Source: Welwitschia mirabilis
Lineage: Eukaryota; Gnetophyta; Gnetopsida; Welwitschiales
DNA length: 47,929 nucleotides
Reading direction: 5' to 3'
Assembly: GCA_051453625.1 (NCBI GenBank)
Contig: JBOZIK010000001.1
Coordinates: forward strand, 187,001,712 to 187,049,640
The stretch's first letter is position 1; every line of letters begins with the position of its first letter. A program made the translations under genes and the position numbers. The notes beneath the pieces are model-generated. The model saw only the letters and a list, made by a program, of their open reading frames with translations, was not told where the DNA came from and made no database searches. Shown piece by piece: positions 1 to 10,154 of this stretch.

Positions 1-666
1 TGATGTAATATACAATATAATATAATAGAGTATAGTATAATATAATACAATAACATTTAATAATATATGATATAATATAATATAATTATAATATAATATG
101 ATATAATAACATAATATCATTTAATACAATATAATGTGTATGTGTAATATTATTCATATAATAAAAATATTATATAATATATGTGTAGATGCATTATTAT
201 GCATATAAGAAATATAGTTTATTATAATATATTATATAATATAAGATATATGTATTATCGTACATATAATCTAATATAACACAATATAATAGAAAATAAT
301 AGAACATCTATGCAATATTANNNNNNNNNNNNNNNNNNNNNNNNNNNNNNNNNNNNNNNNNNNNNNNNNNNNNNNNNNNNNNNNNNNNNNNNNNNNNNNN
401 NNNNNNNNNNNNNNNNNNNNNNNNNNNNNNNNNNNNNNNNNNNNNNNNNNAATAAAATAATATCATTAATACAATATAATGTGTATGTGTAATATTATTC
501 ATATAATAAAAATATAATATAATATATGTGTAGATGCATTATTATGCATATAAGCAATATAATTTATTATAATATATTATATAATATAAGATATATGTAT
601 TATCATACATATAATCTAATATAACACAATATAATAGAATAGAATAGAACATCTATGCAATATTAT
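1..666. repeat. AT-rich degenerate simple repeat, duplicated across a gap
   Basis: Almost pure A and T built from short TATAATA-like words. Bases 112-320 and 462-666 are near-identical copies on either side of the N gap at 321-450, both ending in the same text (AGAACATCTATGCAATATTA). No reading frame of any substance is present. The duplication may be real or may be an unmerged contig overlap. Confidence 0.8.
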
Positions 667-729
667 GATGCTTAAAAAGGTTTCAATAAAATAAGAAATT
701 TATTTCTCATTAGTATCAAAGCATATGAT

Positions 730-1642
730 NNNNNNNNNNNNNNNNNNNNNNNNNNNNNNNNNNNNNNNNNNNNNNNNNNNNNNNNNNNNNNNNNNNNNNN
801 NNNNNNNNNNNNNNNNNNNNNNNNNNNNNNNNNNNNNNNNNNNNNNNNNNNNNNNNNNNNNNNNNNNNNNNNNNNNNNNNNNNNNNNNNNNNNNNNNNNN
901 NNNNNNNNNNNNNNNNNNNNNNNNNNNNNNNNNNNNNNNNNNNNNNNNNNNNNNNNNNNNNNNNNNNNNNNNNNNNNNNNNNNNNNNNNNNNNNNNNNNN
1001 NNNNNNNNNNNNNNNNNNNNNNNNNNNNNNNNNNNNNNNNNNNNNNNNNNNNNNNNNNNNNNNNNNNNNNNNNNNNNNNNNNNNNNNNNNNNNNNNNNNN
1101 NNNNNNNNNNNNNNNNNNNNNNNNNNNNNNNNNNNNNNNNNNNNNNNNNNNNNNNNNNNNNNNNNNNNNNNNNNNNNNNNNNNNNNNNNNNNNNNNNNNN
1201 NNNNNNNNNNNNNNNNNNNNNNNNNNNNNNNNNNNNNNNNNNNNNNNNNNNNNNNNNNNNNNNNNNNNNNNNNNNNNNNNNNNNNNNNNNNNNNNNNNNN
1301 NNNNNNNNNNNNNNNNNNNNNNNNNNNNNNNNNNNNNNNNNNNNNNNNNNNNNNNNNNNNNNNNNNNNNNNNNNNNNNNNNNNNNNNNNNNNNNNNNNNN
1401 NNNNNNNNNNNNNNNNNNNNNNNNNNNNNNNNNNNNNNNNNNNNNNNNNNNNNNNNNNNNNNNNNNNNNNNNNNNNNNNNNNNNNNNNNNNNNNNNNNNN
1501 NNNNNNNNNNNNNNNNNNNNNNNNNNNNNNNNNNNNNNNNNNNNNNNNNNNNNNNNNNNNNNNNNNNNNNNNNNNNNNNNNNNNNNNNNNNNNNNNNNNN
1601 NNNNNNNNNNNNNNNNNNNNNNNNNNNNNNNNNNNNNNNNNN
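730..1642. other. Sequence gap, 913 N
   Basis: Unresolved bases; nothing can be said about the content. The 51 bases between the gap and the left LTR (1643-1693) show no recognisable feature. Confidence 0.99.
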
Positions 1643-1693
1643 TCTAAGCACTTTAGAAAAAAATACAAAAATAACCATCACAAGCACTAATGT

Positions 1694-2092
1694 TGTAATG
1701 TCCCATTTTACTAATTTTGGATTACTTTTCATAAAAAGAAACATATAAAATAATATGTTCGAATCAATAGGAACAATGGAATAATTTAAAAGAATAAGGC
1801 TTTTATTATTGATAGCAGCAAATTACATTTCTCATCATTAATGAATAGCCTTATACTAGTGATCAAAGATAAAGACATGGACTATGACCTGAGTTCTTCT
1901 CCTGAGATCCTTGGGGATCAACCGAGGTTATCACTGGTTACATCCACCTAGTTTATCAACCTTGGCTTATATTGCATGATGAAGGGATACATCTTTCCAT
2001 ATTTGGATCATGCCCATTCAAATCTCTATTAACTATGATCAATTAGTGTTTAATACACTTAATTACATAATTGATGAATTTGGAACATTACA
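1694..2092 (-). repeat. 3' LTR of the chromovirus
   Basis: 399 bp, bounded by the perfect 8-bp inverted terminal repeat TGTAATGT/ACATTACA. It aligns over its whole length with 11492-11908, with many transitions and small indels. It is the 3' LTR because the polypurine tract lies directly beside it at 2094-2107 and the coding domains read from right to left towards it. Confidence 0.88.
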
Positions 2093-2093
2093 T

Positions 2094-2107
2094 TCACTCC
2101 CCCTTAG
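2094..2107 (-). promoter_or_regulatory. Polypurine tract of the chromovirus
   Basis: Read on the minus strand this is CTAAGGGGGAGTGA, a purine run ending directly at the 3' LTR. This is the expected position of the plus-strand primer in an LTR retrotransposon and it fixes the direction of the element. Confidence 0.75.
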
Positions 2108-2249
2108 GAATTGTGCTTGTACTTGAGTATACTTGCATCATTTCTAAAGCCATTATTCTCTAGATTATTTTTTGTATGTTCTACAAAACATAACAAAATA
2201 GAAGATATTATTCATTAATAGATACATTGATAATGTAAAACAAAATGGT

Positions 2250-2390
2250 ATATCAGGCTTTATTGAAAAGTCTAGGAAAAGTATCCTACATGTACTCCCT
2301 ATTTTTCCATGTTTGTTGATTATAGTGGATCCATTGTATGAGTACTTCATTTATATTTTTATTCTTTAATTTCCCAGATCTGGTACTTAG
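2250..2390 (-). pseudogene. Chromodomain-like C-terminus of pol
   Basis: The minus-strand frame reads EVLIQWIHYNQQTWKNREYM, then a stop, then DTFPRLF. This fits the chromoviral chromodomain pattern (V-x-V-x-W-x-x-Y...W-E-x-x-E-x-M...F-P-x-L-F). Such domains guide integration to marked chromatin in the chromovirus lineage. It lies downstream of the integrase and just before the polypurine tract, the usual position. The stop inside it is TAG where CAG (Gln) would be natural. Not functional. Confidence 0.7.
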
Positions 2391-2550
2391 GAGTTTTTTC
2401 AGTTGGATAGCAAAAGTCAAGTTGGATTTGAGCATGATATGTTACTAATTCAAGGTGTAGTACTAGTTTCTATCTTCATGATATGGTTTCATTATGCTTA
2501 CATGAAAAATTAGATGTATTTGGAACATCTATAAAGGACTTTATAGTTTA

Positions 2551-3343
2551 TATGCTAGATTTCCTATTCTTTAAATGATCTTGAATGGACTATGGAACCC
2601 TGATGCTAATTTGCTATACTTCCTCATCTTTAAGGAATTTCTTTCTGACTTGATTTTTAGTAATACTTGATCACTGATTTGGAATATGTGGGTTTGGTAT
2701 TTCTGATCATAATATTTCTTATACTAATTTGGATTGCCTATAGCTATCTTTTTATTTTATTGATCACCTCTTTTATCATCTTTAATTCTAAGAATGTTGT
2801 CTTTTTTGATCTATGTAAAGGATCTGACCATATCATAGGAATAGAATAGTTCTTACCATACATTTCTTTGAATGGTAAACATTGAATAGAAGCTNNNNNN
2901 NNNNNNNNNNNNNNNNNNNNNNNNNNNNNNNNNNNNNNNNNNNNNNNNNNNNNNNNNNNNNNNNNNNNNNNNNNNNNNNNNNNNNNNNNNNNNNTGCTGT
3001 ATGCTATATTTCCTATTCTTTTATTGATCTTGAATGGAGTATGGAACCCTAATGCTAATTTTCTATACTTTCTCATCTTTAAGGAATTTCTTTATGACTT
3101 GATTTTTAGTAATACTTGATCATTGATTTGGCATATGTGGGTCTGATATTTCTGATCATAATATTTCTTATACTAATCTTGGATTGCCTACAGATATCTT
3201 TTTATTTTATTGATCACCTCTTTATCATCTTTAATTCTAAAGATGTTTTCTTTTTTGATCTATGTGAAGGATCTGACAATATGACAGGGGTAGAGTAGTT
3301 CTTACCATACATTTCTTTGAATGGTAAACATTGAATAGAAGCT
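2551..3343 (-). repeat. Duplicated integrase C-terminal segment around a gap
   Basis: 2551-2894 and 2998-3343 are two copies of the same stretch, several percent apart, on either side of a 100-N gap (2895-2994). Both encode the end of the integrase; the right copy keeps a GPY/F-like segment at 2997-3076 on the minus strand (GFHTPFKINKRIGNIAYS). A true internal duplication is possible, but so are two allelic or paralogous contigs placed end to end, because the same pattern recurs at most gaps of this window. Confidence 0.8.
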
Positions 3344-3990
3344 TGGAATGTTTGGTTGTAAGCAAACTCTGGCAAATGTAGATAGTTCTACCATTTTTTA
3401 GGCTTTTTTATGACATAGCGTCTTAGAGTATCTTTTAGTATATGATTTACTCTTTCAGTCTGACCATTTGTCTCTAGGTGATATGTGGTATTGAATCTAA
3501 GTTTAGTACTCAAGTGGTAGAAAAAACTTTACCAAAACTCAGATAAGAACTTTGGATCTTGATCAAACACTATAATCTGTGGTGCACCATGTAATTCAAA
3601 AACTTCCTATACAAATTAGAGGGCTAGTTCTTTAGCTATATTGAAGCTTCAAACTACAATGAAATAAGCCATCTTGATTAACGTATCTACACAAATAAAA
3701 ATTTCACTATGCATCTATTAGTTAGGAGTAAAATGGTGATGAAATCCATGGATATTTCCTCTGAGTTATGGTATTTCTAGCTATTAAAGGAGACTAATGG
3801 ATCTTTCTTAATCGATCTTCATCTACTGATATATAGGATAATCGCAAATGTATTCTTGTAAATTTATTTTCATTCTAGGCCAAAATCTAGGATGTCCTGC
3901 ATATGGAACTTCACACAGTTTAGACCTTAGCTTTCTTCTCCATGGACCTTATGGAATGCACAGACGTCTTCCTTTCAATAGGTATCCATC
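2850..3990 (-). pseudogene. Integrase relic of the chromovirus
   Basis: Integrase inserts the reverse-transcribed copy into the chromosome. On the minus strand the core domain is clear: MDFITILL at about 3735-3760, VDTLIKMAYF (first catalytic Asp near 3684), HGAPQIIVFDQDPKF (second Asp near 3560), then YHLETNGQTERVN with the catalytic Glu (about 3445-3475). All three acidic residues of the D,D-E triad can still be read. The text after it, ending in EMYGKNY, matches the segment before the GPY/F tail. The N-terminal HHCC zinc region (about 3840-3990) is degraded. Stops and small frameshifts interrupt the frame, so this is a pseudogene. Confidence 0.85.
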
Positions 3991-4259
3991 CCACGAAATG
4001 ATACATGTGTACACTTCTTTTCCTTCATGGACCTATTAATATATGTCTTTAAAATATGGATCATTAGTTAAGAATGTTTTAAAAAAGGCAAATAGGTCAA
4101 ATGTAATAGTGATGGCTAATATGCACCACATCCTACTCAAAGCATCTACTACTTTATTCTCTTTCCTAGATATGTACTATAATTTGAAGTTGTATTCTAT
4201 AAGTAACTCACTCCATCTTCTCTATTACATGTTCAGAAGGGATTATTTTTGAAAGTATT

Positions 4260-4500
4260 CCAAACTTATATAATTTTTTTTGAGAAGGAATTTACTTCCC
4301 ATAAGATAGTGTCTTCACACTTTCAAAACATGTGCTATGGTTAGCAATTCTAAATCATGAACAAGATAGTTCCTCTCATGCTGGTTTAGCTTTCATGACT
4401 TATAAGCAATCACCTAATCATCCTAACTAAGTATGACTCCTATTCCTTGAGTAGAAGCATCAATGGTAACTATAAGCAGCTTGTTTATATTTACAATCTT
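4260..4500 (-). pseudogene. RNase H relic of the chromovirus
   Basis: On the minus strand the frame reads GVILS, stop, DD, stop, VIAYKS, stop, KLNQHERNYLVHDLELL, then TIAHVLKVWRHYLMGSKF. This matches the RNase H of Ty3/gypsy elements, which degrades the RNA template, with the conserved blocks VIAY-S-KL, N-Y-HD-ELL and A-V-H-A-L-K-W-R-H-Y-L. The three stops are TAG, TAG and TGA at positions where Gln, Gln and Arg are expected, that is single C-to-T changes. Confidence 0.85.
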
Positions 4501-4559
4501 AAGAACAAGTGTTGTTATGATTAGCAACTTCAATCTGAGAAATGCTTTCTTGCATTTGT

Positions 4560-5450
4560 TATTAAAATTGAATGTATTGATTGATTTGGTTAGATCTGTT
4601 AATGATGCTACAAGCTAAGAGAATCCTAGAATAAATTTTTAATAGAATCCAGTTCATCCTAAGAAACTTTAAACTTGTATAGTATCCTTCAGTTCTAGCC
4701 ATTTCCTTATGGCTTGCACTTTGACTGGATCTATTGTGTTTTCTTTATTGGAGATAACATGACCTAGATAACTGATTTCTATTTGAATGAACTCACATTT
4801 GCTTAATTTTTTCTTACAATTATATTTGAAAAAAACTTATAGAACTTTCTTCAAATGTGTATGATCATTCTAATTTTTGGAATATATTAGAATATCATCT
4901 AAAGTTACAATCACAAATTGATTTAAATAAGATCAAAAAATATCATTGATTAAATTCATAAAAGTATTTAAAGCATGTATTAAACCAAAAGGCAAAACTA
5001 TAAACTTGTAATGTCCATATCTTGTTTTAAAAGTAGTCTTGTTGATGTCTTCATACTTGATCTAGATCTAGTAATATTTAGATTTTAAATCTATCTTTAG
5101 AAAATATTTAACTCCTTTTAATTGATCTAATAGATCATAAATCCTTGATAATAGGTACTTATTTTTTATGGTTATCTGATTATATTCTTTATAGTTAATG
5201 CAAATCCACAAGGTATCATCTTTTTTCTTAACCAAGAGTATTGATGCTATCTATCATGATATACTAGGGTAAATTTTTTCTTATAAAAATAGCTATTTAG
5301 TTTTTAACTCCAGTTCTCTTAGTTCTACTACTAAGAAGTGATAAGATACTCATGCTATTGGCTATGCTTCGGGAACTAAGTCGATTGCATGCTTGTACTT
5401 TCCTCTTGGATGATAGTATTTTTAAATCTTCAAACACATCAGAGAATTCC
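4560..5450 (-). pseudogene. Reverse transcriptase relic of the chromovirus
   Basis: The best preserved part of pol. On the minus strand one reads, in order, EFSDVFEDLK (5427-5450), a [18 protein letters not shown] block near 5200-5240, [18 protein letters not shown] and [11 protein letters not shown] (about 5070-5165, first catalytic Asp in KIDL), YGHYKFIVLPFGL (about 4990-5030), then FVIVTLDDILIYSK with the catalytic DD at 4894-4902, and the thumb segment KLSKCEF...YLGHVIS near 4735-4815. This pattern (RxCVDYRxLN, YGHYEF, IDDILIYS) is typical of chromoviruses and unlike the Tat/Athila branch. Several in-frame TAG and TGA codons replace Gln and Arg codons, so no active enzyme is made. Confidence 0.9.
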
Positions 5451-5589
5451 TATAGTTCTTCTAATATATAGGGATATTCTTTATGGTTTTCTACCTGTAT
5501 TAGGCAATGAATACTTGTTTCTTTTTGAAATATTTTGTGATTTATTTAGGTGAGATTAAAGATATTTACTTTTTTCCTATTCTTTAAAT

Positions 5590-5760
5590 ATTAGTTCTTC
5601 AAATGAAGTAGATAGTAGCAAAGTCTTTTGGCAAAAATTTATTTGAACATTATATCTAATTAAGAAAGGAATTCCTAGAATAGCATGATACTCCTTAATT
5701 TAAAAGACATAAAATATCTGAAGTGTAAATAATAAATGGTATAATTACTAAGGATGATAG
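5590..5760 (-). pseudogene. Protease-to-RT linker relic
   Basis: On the minus strand the frame reads YHAILGIPFLIRYNVQINF, matching the ILGMPWL-x-x-x-N-P-x-I-x-W segment that closes the aspartic protease region in Ty3/gypsy pol. The catalytic D-S/T-G of the protease could not be found with certainty upstream; that part is too degraded. Confidence 0.6.
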
Positions 5761-6028
5761 TCCCATCTTGTGTAAGAGCACTACTCCCTACAACTCATAT
5801 GGTGGATTCGTATTATTTAAATTGAACAATGTTTAATTTATAAAATAATATGAGTGAAATGAAATTATGTGATACAATATTATCAACTAGGAATGAAATA
5901 ATAAAAGATTAAATATGATCATATAATTCTAGGATAAAATATTAATTATGAATCGCACCTATTTGGATGGCAACATATACCCTTTTGGGTGGCATGGATA
6001 GATTTTCAAAAGCTTGAGACCAACTGTG

Positions 6029-7090
6029 CTAAGAAAGATTTGGTGATTTTGCTTTATATGGATAGTTCCTTATAATGTAATCTTTCTTGTGAAACTCATG
6101 GCAAGTAATATTTGTTTTGTATAGCTCTCTTACTGGTGGAACATTTAAAGGAGGGTGTCTATCCCCTTGGGGGTTGATTCTTTTATCTAAGAGATAGTAT
6201 TTTATCTTGCAATAAGAATATTTTATGGATTTAATCTCTAAAGTACACAAAATTCTTTTAAGTTTGGATGGTAAGATCACAATAAAATTGTTACTTAACT
6301 ACTTGTTTATCAAATTTTTTTGATACTTTATGAGGCACTAGAATTTAGACCAATGTTCGTCTAATGGACGCTTCTCTAAGTGTAGCATTGAAACTCCACC
6401 ATTTGATCTTTAATGAAGTCTTCTAGGATGAATTTTATTTTGAACTCTTTAATGAAGGTATTTCATAGTATTTTGTGNNNNNNNNNNNNNNNNNNNNNNN
6501 NNNNNNNNNNNNNNNNNNNNNNNNNNNNNNNNNNNNNNNNNNNNNNNNNNNNNNNNNNNNNNNNNNNNNNNNNNNNNNNNNNNNNNNNNNNNNNNNNNNN
6601 NNNNNNNNNNNNNNNNNNNNNNNNNNNNNNNNNNNNNNNNNNNNNNNNNNNNNNNNNNNNNNNNNNNNNNNNNNNNNNNNNNNNNNNNNNNNNNNNNNNN
6701 NNNNNNNNNNNNNNNNNNNNNNNNNNNNNNNNNNNNNNNNNNNNNNNNNNNNNNNNNNNNNNNNNNNNNNNNNNNNNNNNNNNNNNNNNNNNNNNNNNNN
6801 NNNNNNNNNNNNNNNNNNNNNNNNNNNNNNNNNNNNNNNNNNNNNNNNNNNNNNNNNNNNNNNNNNNNNNNNNNNNNNNNNNNNNNNNNNNNNNNNNNNN
6901 NNNNNNNNNNNNNNNNNNNNNNNNNNNNNNNNNNNNNNNNNNNNNNNNNNNNNNNNNNNNNACCCTATGTTCCATGGTGCATTAGTTGGTTCAACGTCCT
7001 TATAAACTCATATATCTCTTCCTTGATCTGCAAGTGATTTTTACCCCTTCCCATCCCTTCTAGTGGTGCTACCTTTTTATAGCATTACTG
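6029..7090 (-). pseudogene. Gag relic with degenerate zinc knuckle
   Basis: Gag forms the particle and its nucleocapsid binds RNA. On the minus strand, 6280-6029 is an open stretch of 83 codons. At 6062-6103 it holds a CCHC knuckle with correct spacing (C-x2-C-x4-H-x4-C) in which only the first Cys remains: CHEFHKKDYIIRNY, so Cys to Phe, His to Tyr and Cys to Tyr. A proline-rich segment lies upstream. The body of gag is hidden by a 484-N gap at 6478-6961. On its far side (6962-7090) the minus strand has charged text (KNHLQIKEEIYEFIRTLNQL) that may be gag. Start not determined. Confidence 0.6.
6478..6961. other. Sequence gap, 484 N
   Basis: Unresolved bases inside the gag region of the chromovirus. 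Confidence 0.99.
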
Positions 7091-7189
7091 GTTGTAGTTA
7101 GGGACCTTCAATCACCTGGTAGTTAAGAAAATAGTTAGGAAAAGAGTATTTAGCAGTTGCTATAACAACCTTGCTGACATGGATGTTAA

Positions 7190-7990
7190 CTACTAGAGGA
7201 GAGGTCTTTGTGCTTCCAGGCATCTAGGGATGATGTCAGAAGCCCAAGTACGACATTAGATACCTATGTGCACTAAGCATAATATCAGATACCTAAGTGT
7301 AATGTCAAAGGTTTTCAAAGAATTCTGGATCATCTCAAGCAATACCAGGGGTGATAATGCATCTGGGGTATGAGTGCAATGTTGGAAATACAAGTGTAAC
7401 ATTAGGTTTTCAAGTGTAACGTTAGAGCTTCTTATGTAGGCAAATGGAATAGATGGTTTCTAAGAGGCAACAGTGGAGTTTAGACCTAGCACAGGTAAGT
7501 GTAATGTCAGGCATCCAAGGGTGACATCATACATCTAATTGTAATGTAGAGTTTCTTGCATAGATGAGTGAAATAGGTAATTTCTATGAAGCGATGATGA
7601 AGGCTTCTTTTGATAGGGATAATTATGACATTGGGCATCCAAGTACAACATTAAATACCTAAGTGCAATGTCAAAGATGGGGAAGATAAGTGAAATGTCA
7701 GGCACCTAAGTGTGACTTCAGCCTTTGAGGAACTTTGGACTGCAATGTTGAATTTGGTAAGATTAAGTATGAATTGGACTTCAAAGTATGACATCAACCT
7801 TGCGGAAGTGTAATGTTGAATTTAGTAGAGTGCAACATCAGCCTTTAAAGTAAAATATCGGCCTTCTAGGAGTGTGATATCAAGTTTAGTGTAGGGCAAC
7901 ATTGGCCTTCAAAGTATGATTTTGAAATTCTAGGAGTGCGACATCAAGTTTAGAGGAGTTCAATATTAGGTTTGGTAGAGTGTAATATCT
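7190..7990. repeat. Degenerate minisatellite built on GTGYRAYRTCRG
   Basis: A short word of the form AAGTGYGAYRTCAG recurs irregularly, every 15-45 bases, with spacers such as GCATC, CCTTC or TTTAG (for example AAGTGTAATGTCAGGCATCC near 7497 and GAGTGCGACATCAAGTTTAG near 7935). More than twenty variants can be counted by eye. Most variation is C/T and G/A, so the ancestral word probably contained CpG sites (GTGCGACGTCGG-like). The end of the array recurs at 8456-8700 in the flank duplication. No protein frame is evident. It sits between gag and the antisense gene inside the chromovirus. Confidence 0.7.
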
Positions 7991-8017
7991 AACTATAGTT
8001 CTAGACCTCAACTTTTC

Positions 8018-8084
8018 TATAGTTAACTATAGTTAATTATACTTAACTAGGATTTAGTTAACTAGAGTTAATTGCACTTAACTA
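8018..8084. promoter_or_regulatory. Cluster of GTTAAC-type palindromes
   Basis: Begins with the perfect 14-bp palindrome TATAGTTAACTATA (8018-8031), followed by AGTTAATTATACTTAACTAG, TTAGTTAACTAG, AGTTAATTGC and ACTTAACTAG in about 70 bp. The same cluster recurs at 8725-8792. It lies directly upstream of the first visible exon of the antisense gene, so it could be a binding-site array, but the function is not known. Confidence 0.5.
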
Positions 8085-8302
8085 GGCTAGTCTTCAGAAG
8101 AAGTGAAGGCGATTCCATTTCACTTAAGGTTTCCTATTCTAATAAGGACATTTATTACTTCATGATCAATTATTTAGATGATTTTATGTGCATGTGGGAG
8201 GTGGATACTCACTGCCATAGGATCTTCATTATCAATTTTACCACTCCATATTTTATTACTTATGGAGAACTAATTGCTAATAGGGCTTTCATTCATGATC
8301 AG
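8083..8302 (+). pseudogene. Second copy of the first exon of the antisense gene
   Basis: Same exon as 8793-9009, in the left half of the flank duplication, also ending HDQ at a CAG|GTGAGC donor (8303). Amino-acid changes between the copies are mild (for example SNKDIYYFMINYLDDFMCMW against SNEDIYYFMVNYLDDFICMW), and neither copy has a stop within the exon. It is cut off by the gap at 8356. Confidence 0.6.
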
Positions 8303-9009
8303 GTGAGCAAGATTCTAACTTATATAATTTACTTATTTCTATTTTTAGTTAGTAGNNNNNNNNNNNNNNNNNNNNNNNNNNNNNNNNNNNNNNNNNNNNN
8401 NNNNNNNNNNNNNNNNNNNNNNNNNNNNNNNNNNNNNNNNNNNNNNNNNNNNNNNGAATTTGGTAAGATTAAGTATGACATTGGACTTCAAAGTATGACA
8501 TCAACCTTATGGAAGTGTAATGTTGAGTTTAGTAGAGTGTAACATCAGCCTTCGAAGTGCAATATCAGCCTTTTAGGAGTGTGATGTCAAGTTTAGTGTA
8601 GGGCGACATTGGCCTTCAAAGTACTATTTTGAAATTCTAGGAGTGTGACATCAAGTTTAGAGGAGTGCAATATTAGGTTTGGTAGAGTGTGATATCTAAC
8701 TATAGTTCTAGACCTCAACGTTTCTATAGTTAACTATAGTTAATTATACTTAACTAGGGTTTAGTTAACTAGAGTTAATTGCACTTAACTAGGCTAGTCT
8801 TCAGAAGAAGTGAAGGCGATTCCATTCCTCTTAAGGTTTCCTATTCTAATGAGGACATTTATTACTTCATGGTCAATTATTTAGATGATTTTATTTGCAT
8901 GTGGGAGGTGGAGACTCACTTCCATAGGACCTTCATTACCAATATTACCACTCCGTATTTTACTGCTTATGGAAAACTAATTGCTAATAGGGCTTTCATT
9001 CATGATCAG

Positions 9010-9111
9010 GTGAGCAAGATTCTAACTTACATAATTTACTTATTTCTATTTTTAGTTAGTAGAATTTCTTTATATTGGGCTTTGATTATCTGTTCCTCTA
9101 CTCTTTCCTAG
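9010..9111 (+). other. Predicted intron of the antisense gene
   Basis: 102 bp, AT-rich, with donor GTGAGC after CAG and acceptor CTCTTTCCTAG. Removing it keeps the reading frame in phase 0 from HDQ into LSHLKRN and onward. The typical plant intron features (high T content, short length) support a real, spliced plus-strand gene. Confidence 0.55.
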
Positions 9112-9195
9112 TTGTCCCACTTGAAGAGGAACTGATTGGGCTTTGATTATCTGTTCCTCTACTCTTTCCTAGTTGTCCCACTTGAAGAGGAACTG
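9074..9195. repeat. Exact 61-bp tandem duplication
   Basis: 9074-9134 and 9135-9195 are identical 61-bp units (starting ATTGGGCTTTGATTATCTG). Each unit carries the predicted splice acceptor TTTCCTAG and the first bases of the next exon, so the duplication gives two alternative acceptors, 61 bp apart. Confidence 0.9.
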
Positions 9196-9488
9196 AGATA
9201 GTGAAAAGTATTTCTGTGGGCATATCTTATTAGGTTTATATTTTTCTTTCAAAGGTCTAACAGATCTATAGCCATTTAGATCTACTTCTATAAATTCATT
9301 CTTTGTTTTATCTTCTCATGAGATCCTTGGTTGATCTTGACTTCATTTTCATTCTTCTTCATCTATGGAGAGTAAAGGTTTCAAGGATTATAATCCTAGA
9401 GAAACATCTTAGGTACTTTTTATATTCCATTTGAGATATGGATTATTACTAGGGATTCTTGATGTAAAGAATATTTCTAATGACTTTG

Positions 9489-10011
9489 NNNNNNNNNNNN
9501 NNNNNNNNNNNNNNNNNNNNNNNNNNNNNNNNNNNNNNNNNNNNNNNNNNNNNNNNNNNNNNNNNNNNNNNNNNNNNNNNNNNNNNNNNNNNNNNNNNNN
9601 NNNNNNNNNNNNNNNNNNNNNNNNNNNNNNNNNNNNNNNNNNNNNNNNNNNNNNNNNNNNNNNNNNNNNNNNNNNNNNNNNNNNNNNNNNNNNNNNNNNN
9701 NNNNNNNNNNNNNNNNNNNNNNNNNNNNNNNNNNNNNNNNNNNNNNNNNNNNNNNNNNNNNNNNNNNNNNNNNNNNNNNNNNNNNNNNNNNNNNNNNNNN
9801 NNNNNNNNNNNNNNNNNNNNNNNNNNNNNNNNNNNNNNNNNNNNNNNNNNNNNNNNNNNNNNNNNNNNNNNNNNNNNNNNNNNNNNNNNNNNNNNNNNNN
9901 NNNNNNNNNNNNNNNNNNNNNNNNNNNNNNNNNNNNNNNNNNNNNNNNNNNNNNNNNNNNNNNNNNNNNNNNNNNNNNNNNNNNNNNNNNNNNNNNNNNN
10001 NNNNNNNNNNN
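9489..10011. other. Sequence gap, 523 N
   Basis: Unresolved bases within the antisense gene. Coding-like text on the plus strand resumes directly after it (10012-10072). Confidence 0.99.
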
Positions 10012-10118
10012 TTGCCCTATCCTTGAGGAATTAGAAGAGGAAGAGAATGCATTCCTTAGCTTTTCTCAGTGACACCGGCCCCATGGGGTATTATTTACTA
10101 TCATATCTTATTTTCCTT

Positions 10119-10123
<5 letters not shown>

Positions 10124-10152
<29 letters not shown>
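10124..10152. repeat. (TA)n microsatellite
   Basis: About 14 TA units within a T-rich stretch that precedes a splice-acceptor-like TTCATTTTAG at 10190, so probably inside an intron of the antisense gene. Confidence 0.9.

Positions 10153-10154
<2 letters not shown>

Larger units (their letters stand above)
7750..9062. repeat. 606-bp segment present twice around a gap
   Basis: 7750-8355 and 8456-9062 are the same segment, a few percent different, separated by exactly 100 N (8356-8455). Each holds the end of the minisatellite, the GTTAAC cluster and the first visible exon of the antisense gene. The equal length and the position at the gap edge suggest two alleles or unmerged contigs, though a real tandem duplication is not excluded. 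Confidence 0.8.

Noticed and set aside
700-1744. Long open frames on both strands over 700-1744
   Set aside because: They consist almost entirely of N. Only about 30 codons on each side are real and they show no motif.
2667-3298. Two similar 60-codon plus-strand frames (MITDLEYVGLVFLI..., MIIDLAYVGLIFLI...) that look like membrane proteins
   Set aside because: They are the reverse strand of the duplicated integrase C-terminal segment. The minus strand matches a known domain.
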